A stretch of 64,000 nt of DNA from Lonicera japonica (taxonomy: Eukaryota > Streptophyta > Magnoliopsida > Dipsacales > Caprifoliaceae), in NCBI GenBank assembly GCA_021464415.1, contig CM038467.1:67892393-67956392 (forward strand), written 5' to 3'. A program made the position numbers and the translations under genes. How positions within the stretch are numbered: position 1 is the first letter of the stretch; every line of letters begins with the position of its first letter. A model generated the notes under the pieces. It ran no database searches, was not told the DNA's origin, and was given only the letters and a program-made list of their open reading frames with translations. Positions 10,693 to 21,358 of this stretch are shown here, in pieces.

Positions 10693-13460
10693 TGTAACAC
10701 CCCCGCCTTAATCCAGAGGATAACACTCGTACTTAAGACCTGGAGTGCTACTAACCCATCTTAGATTAACTAAAATGGGTATAAATGTAAATGCATAAAG
10801 AAATACAAACAGTAATATTATGCATGTCAAACATCAACTTGATAATTATACTAGTGATGTTAGTACTGCACACAAACATAAACATATTCATGTTACATAA
10901 CCAACTAAAAAATCCACGCAAACATACTACACTTCGGGCTAGCCGTGGCTTCCCTTGATAACATATACACAACAAAAATGAATCCATATCAGAGCATTCT
11001 ATATCGATCCCGAACCCTCCGTCTTGTTAATATCACATGTCCCCTGTGTACCTGCATTATTTTAGAAAACGGGGTGAGCTCACAGCTCAGTAGGGGGAAA
11101 TATAGGGGACGACATGTTTGAAAAACATAATCATGAATTTCGATAATAGTTTACACTTCCCCAGTCAAACCATGAAATAATGCAATTTGATGATATTCTA
11201 CTCCTTACCCATCAGTCCAATTAAATAACATACTTTCACACATAAATAATGCATGCTCGTGCATATGCAAGTTACCTCCCTTTGTGTCAACCATCACGTC
11301 GAATCACTAGAATTTGAATAAGCATAGATAGGAAATGATATGAGTTTGCCTGCCCAAGACTATAGCCTGCCTTTATCCGGAGATATAACTGGACTGAACC
11401 ATAGCTATAACAATAACCGTGGGCCTGACTGCCCCGCCAGAAGATCAATCCATGAACATTCATAGCATGGGCTTAATCGCCCCCAAGAGACATAAGATCG
11501 AGATCATAATATGGCCTCTCCGCCTCGGGTGAATATCAACAGATAATAACGATTTGGACAACAGTCCATAATATCACATCAACAGCTCATTTTTATATAA
11601 ATCAGAATATTAATGCCTTGCCGTTGTCTTGATTTTTGGACTGCTCACCGTTGGCCCTAGACAGCCGACGACTTGCTAGCCCCCCGGAGGTTTAGGGCTT
11701 TTCAACCCAAGGGCACCAGGCCCTGCCTATTTTCCGTACTGGCAAATACTAACCACAGTTATTCCCCTTCACCGACAGAAGGCCCAAACATAGATACTGA
11801 TAACCTTGGGCAACATCCCACCATATAACATAGCCAAGAATATATCCCAATACGAATGAAAAACTCTCGAAGATAGATAATCATATGTTCAAGAATGCCT
11901 CAAGAGCATAGAATGCCATCCACATCATAGAGAAGCGATATAATTCTCCCAAGAGACAATTTTCATGCCATATGCCATAGGGAGGCTTCGAACTTGCCAC
12001 GAGATTATCAAGATGTCGGGTTGACACAATAATGATGTAAATGTGCACAACATGCTCTAAATGCAAGCTAGAAACAATATATGCCATATAAACCTCATCC
12101 AACCTTATATTTGTCCCTTGGTGCATACCAAAACCATTTACTAGTTCAATTATATCAACCAAACACATATACACCCAAGGGACATCCCGTAGATATCTAA
12201 TACTTTGTGAATATCGAGTTTATATGGCATACCTCGCTTCACTTTATGAAATTCATAGCTCAATCATGCATGATTTATGAATATCAACTAACATGGCTTT
12301 CATAGTAAGTATACATGTGTATATAATCGAAGTATAATCAATAACAAAGAAGTATGTGTTTCATATCGAACATATATGTATAAAATCATTCATCTTTAGC
12401 TAAATAATATCATATCATCAAGTTTGGAAAATATATAACCCCTACCTCAAGTTTGTAGACCAAAAGAAGGAAGAATTATGTAAACCGAAACCCCGTTCGG
12501 TGAAATACTCGAGCTCTGGCGTCACCACATCCTTAGACTAGCAAAACCCACGAATCAATGATGTATAAACTCCAACTCGTATAGCCAAAGCTCATACTTA
12601 AGCTTTTATAGAAGAAAATCAAGGTAGAAGATGATGAATAGTACCTTAAAGGTGGTTTGGATGATTTGGAGCTTTGATTCTTGAATCGGGAGTGATGTTG
12701 TGTAGAAATCTCTTCAAAAACCCTCTCCTATAACCTCCCTTCCCTCTCTAGAGTTTTCTAGAGAGTTGCCACGAAAATGGGATGAAAATGAGTGAAAAAT
12801 AGCTTAAAAATGAGCTTAAGTCGGTGGTGAATTGTGATTGACGGACCGGTATGCAAAATACCTAACACCGGTTCGCGGAAGTCAATTTTTCCAAAAGTTT
12901 GGTGCCGGACCAGTATGCCAAAAACGCTATACCAGTCCGCGCTATAACTTTGGGGTTCTGGCGCACTATTTTTGTTTTGACCATGAGTTTTCGATCAGAA
13001 CTCCGATTGAGGCATTCTTTATGTCCACGGAAAGGTATTTCAAAGATCTACAACTTTCTAAGAGAAAGTTTTTCCAAATTCTGGATAAATGTTTCCCAGA
13101 AATTCACCGAAGACAGTGCTCTGCCGAAGCGTTACCGAATGACTAGAATTTTGTAATAGGCCTACTTTACACCCTGTTTTGGCCCATGAGGAGTGTGAAT
13201 TGAACTTCGGTCAAAACACGAAAGTTGTAGAATGGTAGAAATACTAGACACTTTCGCGAACGGAATCTCAGTTAGATAAATATTGAAAAAATTATGGTAG
13301 CTCAAAGATTGCTATAATTAACGAATCGCGAAGAACCAAAACTTCTTATTGACCAACCGAAATCAATTCGGATCACCCGAATCACTAAACGATCACTCAC
13401 ATGAGTATAAATAAGATAATATTCTTCAATTTAAACCAAATTAAACTACGGGGTATTACA
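10693..13460 (-). mobile_element. 3' LTR of the non-autonomous gypsy element
   Basis: 2,768 bp, lying next to the purine tract at its 13460 end. It matches 16081-16214 plus 21359-24003 along its whole length with scattered substitutions and small indels. A 97-codon open frame (11881-12174, minus) recurs in the other LTR, but only because the LTRs are copies; I do not call it a gene. A promoter-like TATTTATACTC on the minus strand lies near 13407. Confidence 0.85.
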
Positions 13461-15289
13461 ATCTCCCCCACTAATAAAAATTTCGTCCTCGAAATTTTCA
13501 ATGTCATTTCTTAAGTAAATAACTAGAGATACTGATCGTAAATCTTGGTCTCCAACCTTTATATTTCCTCCTCGATTCCACAATGCACCCACAAAAGTTT
13601 TTATCCACAATAATTTTACTTCTAAGTATAAGATTCCGACAATTTGGATCTTTAACGTGCTACATGTTTTGTCATCCTAAATGACTAAATCTTTCCATTA
13701 AACAGTGTGGGAAGAATCACGAATATACCAGGAAAGCGTCAACACATAAAATATTGTAAATATGAGGCATTCAAGGTGGCAAGACTAAATATTACCAAAT
13801 ATTCCCAATACCTTCCAAACCAACATTTGAGGCCAAATAAATCATTTCCATAAGAAACCACAAAGGCTATAGAATACTTATATATTCCCAATTTAGATTT
13901 CCAATAGGCCCAAGGAGAATCGTATTGCTAAACACACAGTACTCGAAATCCCCACGATTAAAGATATTTTAGAAATAACCATTCCAGCAGTTTAGGAAAT
14001 TCTTCCTAATTGGAAAAACAAAATCCTTCCTCAGAAATTATATCCACGTTGACAATACATTGGACCGGTAATATACTTATACATTATTCACTATAATCAA
14101 GGAGGAATTAAGAGTCAATCTACCAAAAATAAATTAATCCAATTTTCGTTATCATCCCAACACACAAACCAAAAGAAATTTAGAACTTCATATACTTGAC
14201 TAAGCTTTTTTCCTAAATATAAACGTTATAATAATTGAAAAAGAATCTCGAAATCCTCCTTAAAGAGATTATATACCTCACGAACCATAAATACTCCAGC
14301 AACCACTACTCATAACCTCAAATTATAACATACCCATTTTTCACTAATAAGAGATGAAAACAAAACGCATATCGCACAAGCTTGCGTGACTGTAAAGAAC
14401 CATAATTCCATATGTAGAGGGACAACAATTATATTCCTAATAAATCCAAATATGTTTCCAAATACCTTAAAATCTTATAAATCCTACGGTTCAACAATAT
14501 TAATAGCCACAAATATGAATCAGAAAATTTTCCAAAGTTTCACGACACCAAAACTAGATTTTTGAATCACGGTATTGATCATCCATAGGGTTAACCAATA
14601 ATGCCACTTAGTTAACAAAGGAAGATCATAATAGTGTTATTCCATAATGCAAAATAGCTTTTACCTACTACTGAAGTTCTCAATTTCAGTCTAGTAATCA
14701 ATCTAATCTAATAGTTTCTTCATAAGACCAGCCTTACCCCAGATACTGTACCAGACCATTCACCGTATCATGGATTATAATTAATTCGGACTTCATTAAT
14801 CAAAACATCATACATCGAATGGTTCTATAGACAGCTGAGGAGGAACTCATTTCCTATAGACATCGCTCTTTTAAAGAAAATACCATTCCGTATGATTACC
14901 TTGACTACCCGTGCGCATACTAAGCTTACATTGCTAATATTGCCACTTAAACCTGAAACTCCTTTGTCTTAATTTACCATTCGTGACTAATAAGATCCCA
15001 ACCTCTTCGTACTCTAGGAGAATTAATCACTTCAGCCAACTCCCGTGCCACCTATTAGACCACTTCAAAAATTTTACCAAGGAAAACTAGTTCTTGCCCC
15101 AAAATTTCATTCGATCTTCACTTTTTAGAAGACTAGCCATAGTTACACGAGATAGAAATCTAATCTGAAAATAGAACAAATAAAACAATCTTAGGAAACA
15201 ACAAGTGAACAATGCCATGAGGCTAGTCTTTTCCATAAAATACAATCATGTATTTTACAAACGGTAGTCTTTAAGACTTTTCCATAACA

Positions 15290-15950
15290 TCATGTACCTT
15301 TTGCTTTAAGACTTTTCCATAAAATACAATCAATCACAATATCATACAAGATACAATGAGTACTTACAAACGGTAGTCTATAAGAAAAGATACATGTGGG
15401 GTCTTCCTGTTGATTCTTTATATCCCACCACAAGGAACAACTATATTGCATAAGTCCCATCATTCCACAGACTGAACACTTCACTTTAGGTGGCCTGATA
15501 ATCAACTGAGAAAGAGCTTGACCTCTTGATACAGGGAGGCTAGATGAAGTACGTGACCTTCCACTCTTTTCGACAGATGCTAATTTAGGTTTTCTAAAGG
15601 GACACTCCTCCTAAAGTGCCATAACTGTCCACACCCAAAATAAATTCTTGTTTTCCTAACGGCACTGCTAGGACACCCACAACTTCTCTCACTTCTCTGT
15701 TCCTTAGTTGTGATAACGACTTTCCTTTATCGCGGTTTCGTTGTCTAGATTCATAACGCCTCTCTGCCTTACCTTGTTGGCTATCACGAACAACTTTTCT
15801 ATCTTTAGGTACCCTCTTCTGAAAGCGTTTGAGGGGTCTAATCAATTTGGTTAACTCTCGAGTTACTAATCGAACAACATCTATAATCTCTATCGAAGAG
15901 GACTTCCCAAGTGGACTCCCACTTTTCTTATCATCAAATCGTGTCTTCAT
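15290..15950 (-). pseudogene. gag-like relic with altered zinc knuckle
   Basis: Minus-strand frame 15950-15594 starts MKTRFDDKK and is rich in K/R/E/Q, as gag C-terminal regions are. The frame at 15505-15290 has C-x2-C-x4-L-x4-C ('CSVCGMMGLMQYSC'), a zinc knuckle with its histidine replaced by leucine. The two frames are separate, so at least one frameshift or stop intervenes. Assignment to gag is inference from position (after the primer site) and composition. Confidence 0.45.
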
Positions 15951-16061
15951 ACTACAGAAAACAAGAAGAGTATCAAATTATTTCAATGATTACCAAGAAT
16001 AAAGAATATCTATCAAGAATTACAACACATTTTGCCCCCGATAAGCCCAAGCATTCGTCAA

Positions 16062-16078
16062 CTTATGCTCTAATACCA
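16062..16078 (-). other. tRNA-Met-type primer-binding site
   Basis: Minus strand reads TGGTATTAGAGCATAAG two bases inside the LTR end at 16081; plant gypsy elements of this type use TGGTATCAGAGC, complementary to initiator tRNA-Met. One base differs in the first twelve. Confidence 0.75.
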
Positions 16079-16080
16079 AT

Positions 16081-16214
16081 TGTAACACCCTCACCTTAAT
16101 CCACAGGATAACACATGTACTTAAGACCTGGAGTGCTACTAACCCATCTTAGATTAACTAAAATGGGTATATATGTAAATGCATAAAGAAATACAAACAA
16201 TAATATCATGCATA
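16081..16214 (-). mobile_element. 5' LTR of the non-autonomous gypsy element, part 1
   Basis: Matches 10693-10825 with few changes (TGTAACACCC...CTTAAGACCTGGAGTGC). Broken off at ATGCAT by the CACTA-like insertion and continues at 21359. Confidence 0.85.
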
Positions 16215-16253
16215 TACACCAGAATGACCTTTTTGTAATGGACTTAATCCGTT

Positions 16254-16558
16254 GGAAAAAAAGTTTCTAACACATAAAATCCGTTACTAATTAGGCGTGG
16301 GAAACACTTTAGTAACGGATGTATCCGTTACTAAAATTAACCAAAATTCGTTACAAAAAATAGATTCGTAACGAACTAAATGCATTGCTAATCCGTTACT
16401 TAAAGTAATTTTAGTAACGGATTAAATCCGTTACAAATATTGAACAACCGTTAATATAGCGTGTAAATGTAACTGCAACTTTGATGGTTTGTAACGGAAT
16501 ATAACTATTACTAATGTAAAACCCGTTACATGTTTGTAACCGCTATAAGCCGTTACAG
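16254..16558. repeat. left subterminal GTAACGG repeats
   Basis: More than ten copies of CCGTTAC or its complement GTAACGG, often as adjacent inverted pairs such as GTAACGGATTAAATCCGTTAC near 16412-16432. These would be the transposase-binding sites in a CACTA element. Confidence 0.85.
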
Positions 16559-16903
16559 AGTGTCAATTAATTTTTATTTTATTTTTTTATCCATTATCTC
16601 TATATAGAATAATACAAATTCCTATAACTATAAATGCAACCAATTTTAGCACACATAATACAAATTCTCATATTATAATCTAATGGTATCATACAAAGCA
16701 ATATTCATACAAAAACCAACAAACCAATACTCATTCAAAAAACTAACCCAATATTCTTACAAAAATATGTCCATCCACAAATATAAGGTACCAAAGATGT
16801 CTAACCATACATCAAACATACTAAAACCAAAATGTCCAAGTCAAAATACCATCATGTTCAAAAGAAAATACTCAAAAGTGCACATAACAAATATAAAAAT
16901 AAA

Positions 16904-17239
16904 CTAGATATACTTTAATCGAGGCTCGAACCAAATTATATAACCCCCAGCAATATAAGCAGAGAAAGTATCATTACCATCTTGCTGGAACCATAATGGA
17001 GCATCCAATTCTAATACTTCATCAATATAGACTTTCTTCTCACCGAGACCAACTTTTCTACCATGACAAAGCACTTCCCCTTCATAGTCTGCAATAAAGA
17101 AACAAATAAATAAACTATAGTAAATAGATGAAAATATAAATTCAATAATATATTTAAGCTGCCATAAAGATAATAACAAAATAAGTCTAAGAAATGTGGC
17201 ATGATTTCCACCACTATGCTCAGCCATAGTCACAGTCAC
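16904..17239 (-). CDS. unrecognised exon-like ORF in the CACTA-like element
   Basis: Minus-strand open frame of 111 codons. The second half ('VLCHGRKVGLGEKKVYIDEV', 'APLWFQQDGND') looks like normal soluble protein, while the first half is a low-complexity hydrophobic run that reads better as an intron ending TTATTGCAG near 17092. I therefore suspect an exon at about 17091-16907 rather than the whole ORF. I do not recognise the family. It may be transposon-encoded or another captured host fragment. Confidence 0.35.
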   Translation of the reverse strand: MTVTMAEHSGGNHATFLRLILLLSLWQLKYIIEFIFSSIYYSLFICFFIADYEGEVLCHGRKVGLGEKKVYIDEVLELDAPLWFQQDGNDTFSAYIAGGYIIWFEPRLKYI

Positions 17240-17724
17240 AATCCTTATTGTTAAATACTAATTCCGGCCGCCACTATACTCGTTTTATTATTTGCGATAT
17301 ATTGGTGGACATTAATCAATTAATTGTATACAAAAAAAGAATGATGATTTGATACTCTAGCTCTAAGTCCTAGTTATAGCTAGCTTAATAATTCTTCACC
17401 AAATTAATTAACATTACTCTTCCATATTTTTGTTTACGTCCTCAAGCTAGCTTAATCAAATAATTCATCTTCTTTAGCTAATCCTGATCACAAAAGTAAA
17501 ATGTATGTGACATCTGTTAATTATAACCTTAAGGGTTAAAAGTAAAATAATAGATTGATTGTAGTTGTAACAAACAAACAAACATACTCAAGAAAAAGTA
17601 ATTTTAGGAAATAAGAAACAATTAATTATCAGTAAAACATATATGTAGTAGTTACAGAGTTGGCATATATGTAGTAACTAGTTGGAGAGAGAAATAATTA
17701 AACAGGGTGGGAGTATGTATGTAC

Positions 17725-17827
17725 CGTTGTTGGTGGTGTTTTGAGAAGCACAGAAGGTCCAATCCAATTCATCAGCAGAGGGGTCTAGCAAGTCGATGCA
17801 ATCAGAAATGGCACGGGACAGGTCGAA
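17725..17827 (-). pseudogene. captured pectin methylesterase (PMEI region) exon fragment
   Basis: Minus-strand translation gives 'LSRAISDCIDLLDPSADELD' followed by 'WTFCASQN', matching the conserved block near the end of the pectin methylesterase inhibitor-like pro-region of plant pectinesterases (ISDC.DLLD.S.DEL.W...ASQN). It is preceded by an in-frame TAG and followed by a GT donor-like site (GGTACATAC). No catalytic pectinesterase domain is nearby. A short host fragment inside a DNA transposon is the classic sign of transduplication by CACTA or Mutator elements. Confidence 0.6.
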
Positions 17828-19521
17828 CTACTTTAAATCACGGTAACACATTAACGATCAATCAAGGTTTTGAGCTAGAATGTGTTGTTTGTCTTTGTTT
17901 GATAAGATAACGATATTGGAAGAAAAGGAATTTTTGGATTTTTCAAAATGGCAGGCAAGATTTGAGTTTATTTTACAGATTGAGGAGATTATTAAGATGT
18001 CACATGGCAGTGGTAGGCTAGAAGAGAATTTAGGATCTGGCAGTAATGTAAAGAATGGGGTTTATGTTATAGGGTGATTGCAGGATATTTTTTGGTGGTG
18101 TTACTTTTCGGCTCAACCCTCGTATTTTCTTATAGAAAGAAGTCAAGGATGAACCTAAGATTTATTTTCGAAGGGAACGTAAAGCTATGTATTACCATTG
18201 TCAAAGACCGCCACCATCTGCAACGAATCTCCGATGACCTCACCGAAATTCAACGAGGTCACAATCAAATACCTAAAGTACCTTTCATTTTTTTGGAAAA
18301 AAAAACAAAAAACAAAATGAAAGGTTCTTTCTGTAAATGAAAGGAAAAAATAAGGACATGTAGGGTAACGTCATTTGACAAAAACAATAGGCCCTTAATT
18401 CACAAAAAAGTGAGCCCTCCTTTAGGAAACAGGACATAGATAATCTTCTTGGGCACAAAGCGAGACTCTTAGGAACTCAACGTAAATGTGAACATATTTC
18501 ATGCAATGGAAATGTTTATGTTTGGTTAATTAGTACTAGAATTGATGAAAATCAATTACAATATATGGTGTGCAGTTAGTTTAAATCAAAACATGAACAA
18601 CAATGTACAATTATATCACTATCTTACATGTTTACATAAGGAAATAGTCTCACATGTTTCTTGTAAATGAATTCCCACCATAATATTTGCATGTAATCAA
18701 ACGCAACTTTAATGTAAGACGGCTGAAGGAAAAAAATATAAAAACTTCTAATTAGAGAGACAAACAGAGCAACAATAGATGGTGAACATATTTTGAACCA
18801 AAACTGCCTTAAAATTTACAGCTGCAGTCCAGATAGATAGTATACATACAAGGATAGAATGTTGTTTTGCGATATATGGATTAGATGGAGTCAATTATAT
18901 TAATAAAAACTGATACTAAAATTAAGATTGTAAATAAAATAATAATAGCAATGAATCTAATATAACATGATATAGATTAAAGAAAGAGAAATCTTAAACT
19001 TAAACAAGTTTTAGTGAACCTTGGTCACTACTCGACACGTCAATGAAATCTGGTTGCTACTTCTGTGAATAATACTACTACTACCGTCCCCAATCTCCTA
19101 TTCTTCACTTTTATTTATTTCATTTGCCTTTCCCAAGCCCAAACCCGATTGATTTATTATTACTCCACTCTACTTCAATGTTTCTATTAAATTTATAGCC
19201 CGAGAAAGAACAAAAAAGAAAAATACAAAATAACAAGAGCACCCGCAAGAGTACAACACAACAGTTTATATATTGTAAAGTATGGTAAGTTAAATGTATC
19301 CTCTACTTATAAAAGGTGCTACGCAGTGGTGTAGGATAAGTTAAATGTATCCTCTAGTTGGTTTTCATATCCCAATATTTCGATGACAAGTTGTCGATTT
19401 TCAGGCATATCTTTTTAGACGGCAACAAAGTTAACGTATAAAACATTTTTTGGCAACTAATGATACAGTAAAACACAGAGCCCCAATCATGTGAACAATT
19501 ACAGTTAGGGTCTTAAAGAAT

Positions 19522-19722
19522 ACTCTCAGTCCCTAATTAAAAGCCCATGTTCTACTTTCCCATTTTGTAAGAATGCAATAATTTCATTACAATCAATGGT
19601 TAATAATGAAACTTCTTTTTTATCATGAATTTTGGTACGTTCATCATGTTCCGAAAAGGAAAGTTGACTCTTGTTTTTGGACGTCCCAAAAAAGAATAGT
19701 GGACTCTTATTTGGGACAGAGT
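19522..19722. mobile_element. Stowaway-like MITE relic
   Basis: Ends resemble the common plant ACTCCCTCCGTCCC...GGGACGGAGGGAGT family: left ACTCTCAGTCCCTAATTAAA, right AAAAAAGAATAGTGGACTCT...GGGACAGAG. The arms are diverged, so an old copy inside the CACTA-like element. Confidence 0.5.
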
Positions 19723-20861
19723 GCCATTTTCCTATTTGGTCCAAGCATATCTATACTATTATATACAGTAAGGATCAATTTCAACTGTTTTAAAGCTGTA
19801 ACAAACTCTTTGTTTTTCAGTCCCAAGCTGAACGGACTTTTGGATAGCCAATTTTACCCCTGCGGTCTCTTTTTCCATTAAAAAATAGGTTTTGTGTGGT
19901 TTCCTTAATTTAATTACAAGCTACAGGTTGAAGAGGGCACCCCTCAAATGGCGGCAGAAGAAACTCTGAAGGATAACCGAGTGGTGGTGGTACTGCAGCT
20001 GAAGGGTATCCTCATGATGGTGCCATCGATACACCTGTAAGTGAAATTCAACAGTTAATAATAGTATCTGATTAATATATCAATCATAAAGGGGATAGGT
20101 AGTTCTTAAAATTATAGATACTCTGGTGAAAATGGCAAATGGAAAGGTTGCAGGTCTTACCATTATATCAAGCAAATAGTTCGGTTGAAAATAATTTATC
20201 TCATGCTCTTGAAAGCACCCTAATGAGTAATGACTAGCCTAACACGTAAAACTGAAATCAATAGTATAAATTTAGTATTCATAAAATCAATGTTTGAATG
20301 AGATTACAAAATTGGTCTTAATTTTGTACCAATTGCATGCTCTCAGACTTCATTACAGAGAGGTATTACTAATATGGTTCATGTTCGACTAAGTCCAATG
20401 CACACTGAAATTGTTCTTTTCAGTTTCTAGCCACTTATTTTGAACGAGATATTCTTTTACTATTAAGAGTGCTTTTAAGAATTGGTGAATTAATGATACC
20501 ATCGAAAACAACCACGCAAAATCCCCTGTATCCAGTATTAGTTACAAATAAACAAACACCTCTATGCCATTACTAGTCTTTAACTCAGATAGTACAAATC
20601 TAACAAAAATAAATGACAAGAAGAAGGAGAAGAAAAAACAATAAAAATAACCTAGATTCAATTCCGAAAATCAATCCATAAAATTAACCTAGATTCAATC
20701 TATCTAAAAATCAATAACAGAGAATGGAGTAAAAAACCGAAAATGAGAAAATGAACAAAATATTTATGTGTATGCATATATATATATACATATATATCTA
20801 GAGAGAGAGAGACCTGTTGAGGAACACCGAGAAGAGAAGCTGTAGCATAAGGGGCGATTAT

Positions 20862-21030
20862 GATGAGCAGAGGAATTGAGGAACGACTATGAGTGAACTT
20901 TGAGATGTGCGGCTGTGAGGAACGTTAGTGATGAGCGGAGGAATGGAGGAACGACTATGAGTGGATTGTGAGATGTGCGGCTATGAGGAATGATGGTGAT
21001 AAGCGGAGGAATGGAAGAACGGCTGTGAGA
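20862..21030. repeat. 68-bp tandem repeat, about 2.5 copies
   Basis: Units start at 20862, 20930 and 20998 with GATGAGCGGAGGAATGGAGG-type sequence; the third is partial. It sits just inside the right subterminal region of the CACTA-like element. Confidence 0.8.
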
Positions 21031-21139
21031 AATTAGGGTTAGTGTAAGAAGGGTGTTTTGTGAGAGAGTATTTTGTGGAGTTTTTTTTCTTTTTTTTCTT
21101 TTTTCCTTTGAGCAGGGCGTAATGAAAAAGCAGCGGCAA

Positions 21140-21320
21140 ATGAAAATAAGATGGGTAACGGATAGAGTAACGGATTATCTATTAAATCCATTTTTTCCTT
21201 ATTTGTTATTTAATTAAATGGAGTATAAAATAATATTCAATATATAAGTATCAGATATTTGACATTTGTAACGGACTAAACACGTTAATGCTATTTAATG
21301 GATTAAGTCCGTTACAAAGC
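21140..21320. repeat. right subterminal GTAACGG repeats
   Basis: Copies of GTAACGGA and its complement (near 21157, 21168, 21271, 21308) mirror the left end at 16254-16558, sparser here. Confidence 0.7.
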
Positions 21321-21358
21321 AAAAAAGTTGTGTGTTACAAATTGGGCGAAATGGTGTA

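Larger units (their letters stand above)
13461..16080 (-). mobile_element. internal region of the non-autonomous gypsy element
   Basis: 2,620 bp between the LTRs. Only short relics are visible: a basic gag-like stretch (15594-15950) and a zinc-knuckle-like stretch (15290-15505). From about 13500 to 15280 no domain is recognisable in any frame. The small size and lack of pol fit a LARD or TR-GAG type derivative. Confidence 0.7.
17240..20861. other. interior of the CACTA-like element
   Basis: Apart from the pectinesterase-like fragment and a Stowaway-like relic at 19522-19722, I see no recognisable coding domain. A short direct repeat (AAGTTAAATGTATCCTCTA) occurs near 19280 and 19339. An exon-like stretch ending in a canonical GTAAGT donor lies near 19920-20040 (plus strand), but its protein is not recognised. 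Confidence 0.4.
16215..21358. mobile_element. CACTA-like DNA transposon inside the LTR
   Basis: Inserted in the LTR between 16214 and 21359: begins TACACCA and ends TGGTGTA, flanked by ATGCAT on both sides. Both ends are packed with direct and inverted copies of a GTAACGGAT-type motif over about 250-350 bp, the subterminal repeat pattern of CACTA (En/Spm) elements. No transposase is recognisable. The expected 3-bp target duplication is not seen, so superfamily is inferred from the subterminal repeats only. Confidence 0.6.

Noticed and set aside
11881..12174. 97-codon minus-strand ORF that is also present at 22423-22716
   Set aside because: Conserved only because both lie at the same place in the two LTRs of one element; no recognisable domain or codon-like constraint.
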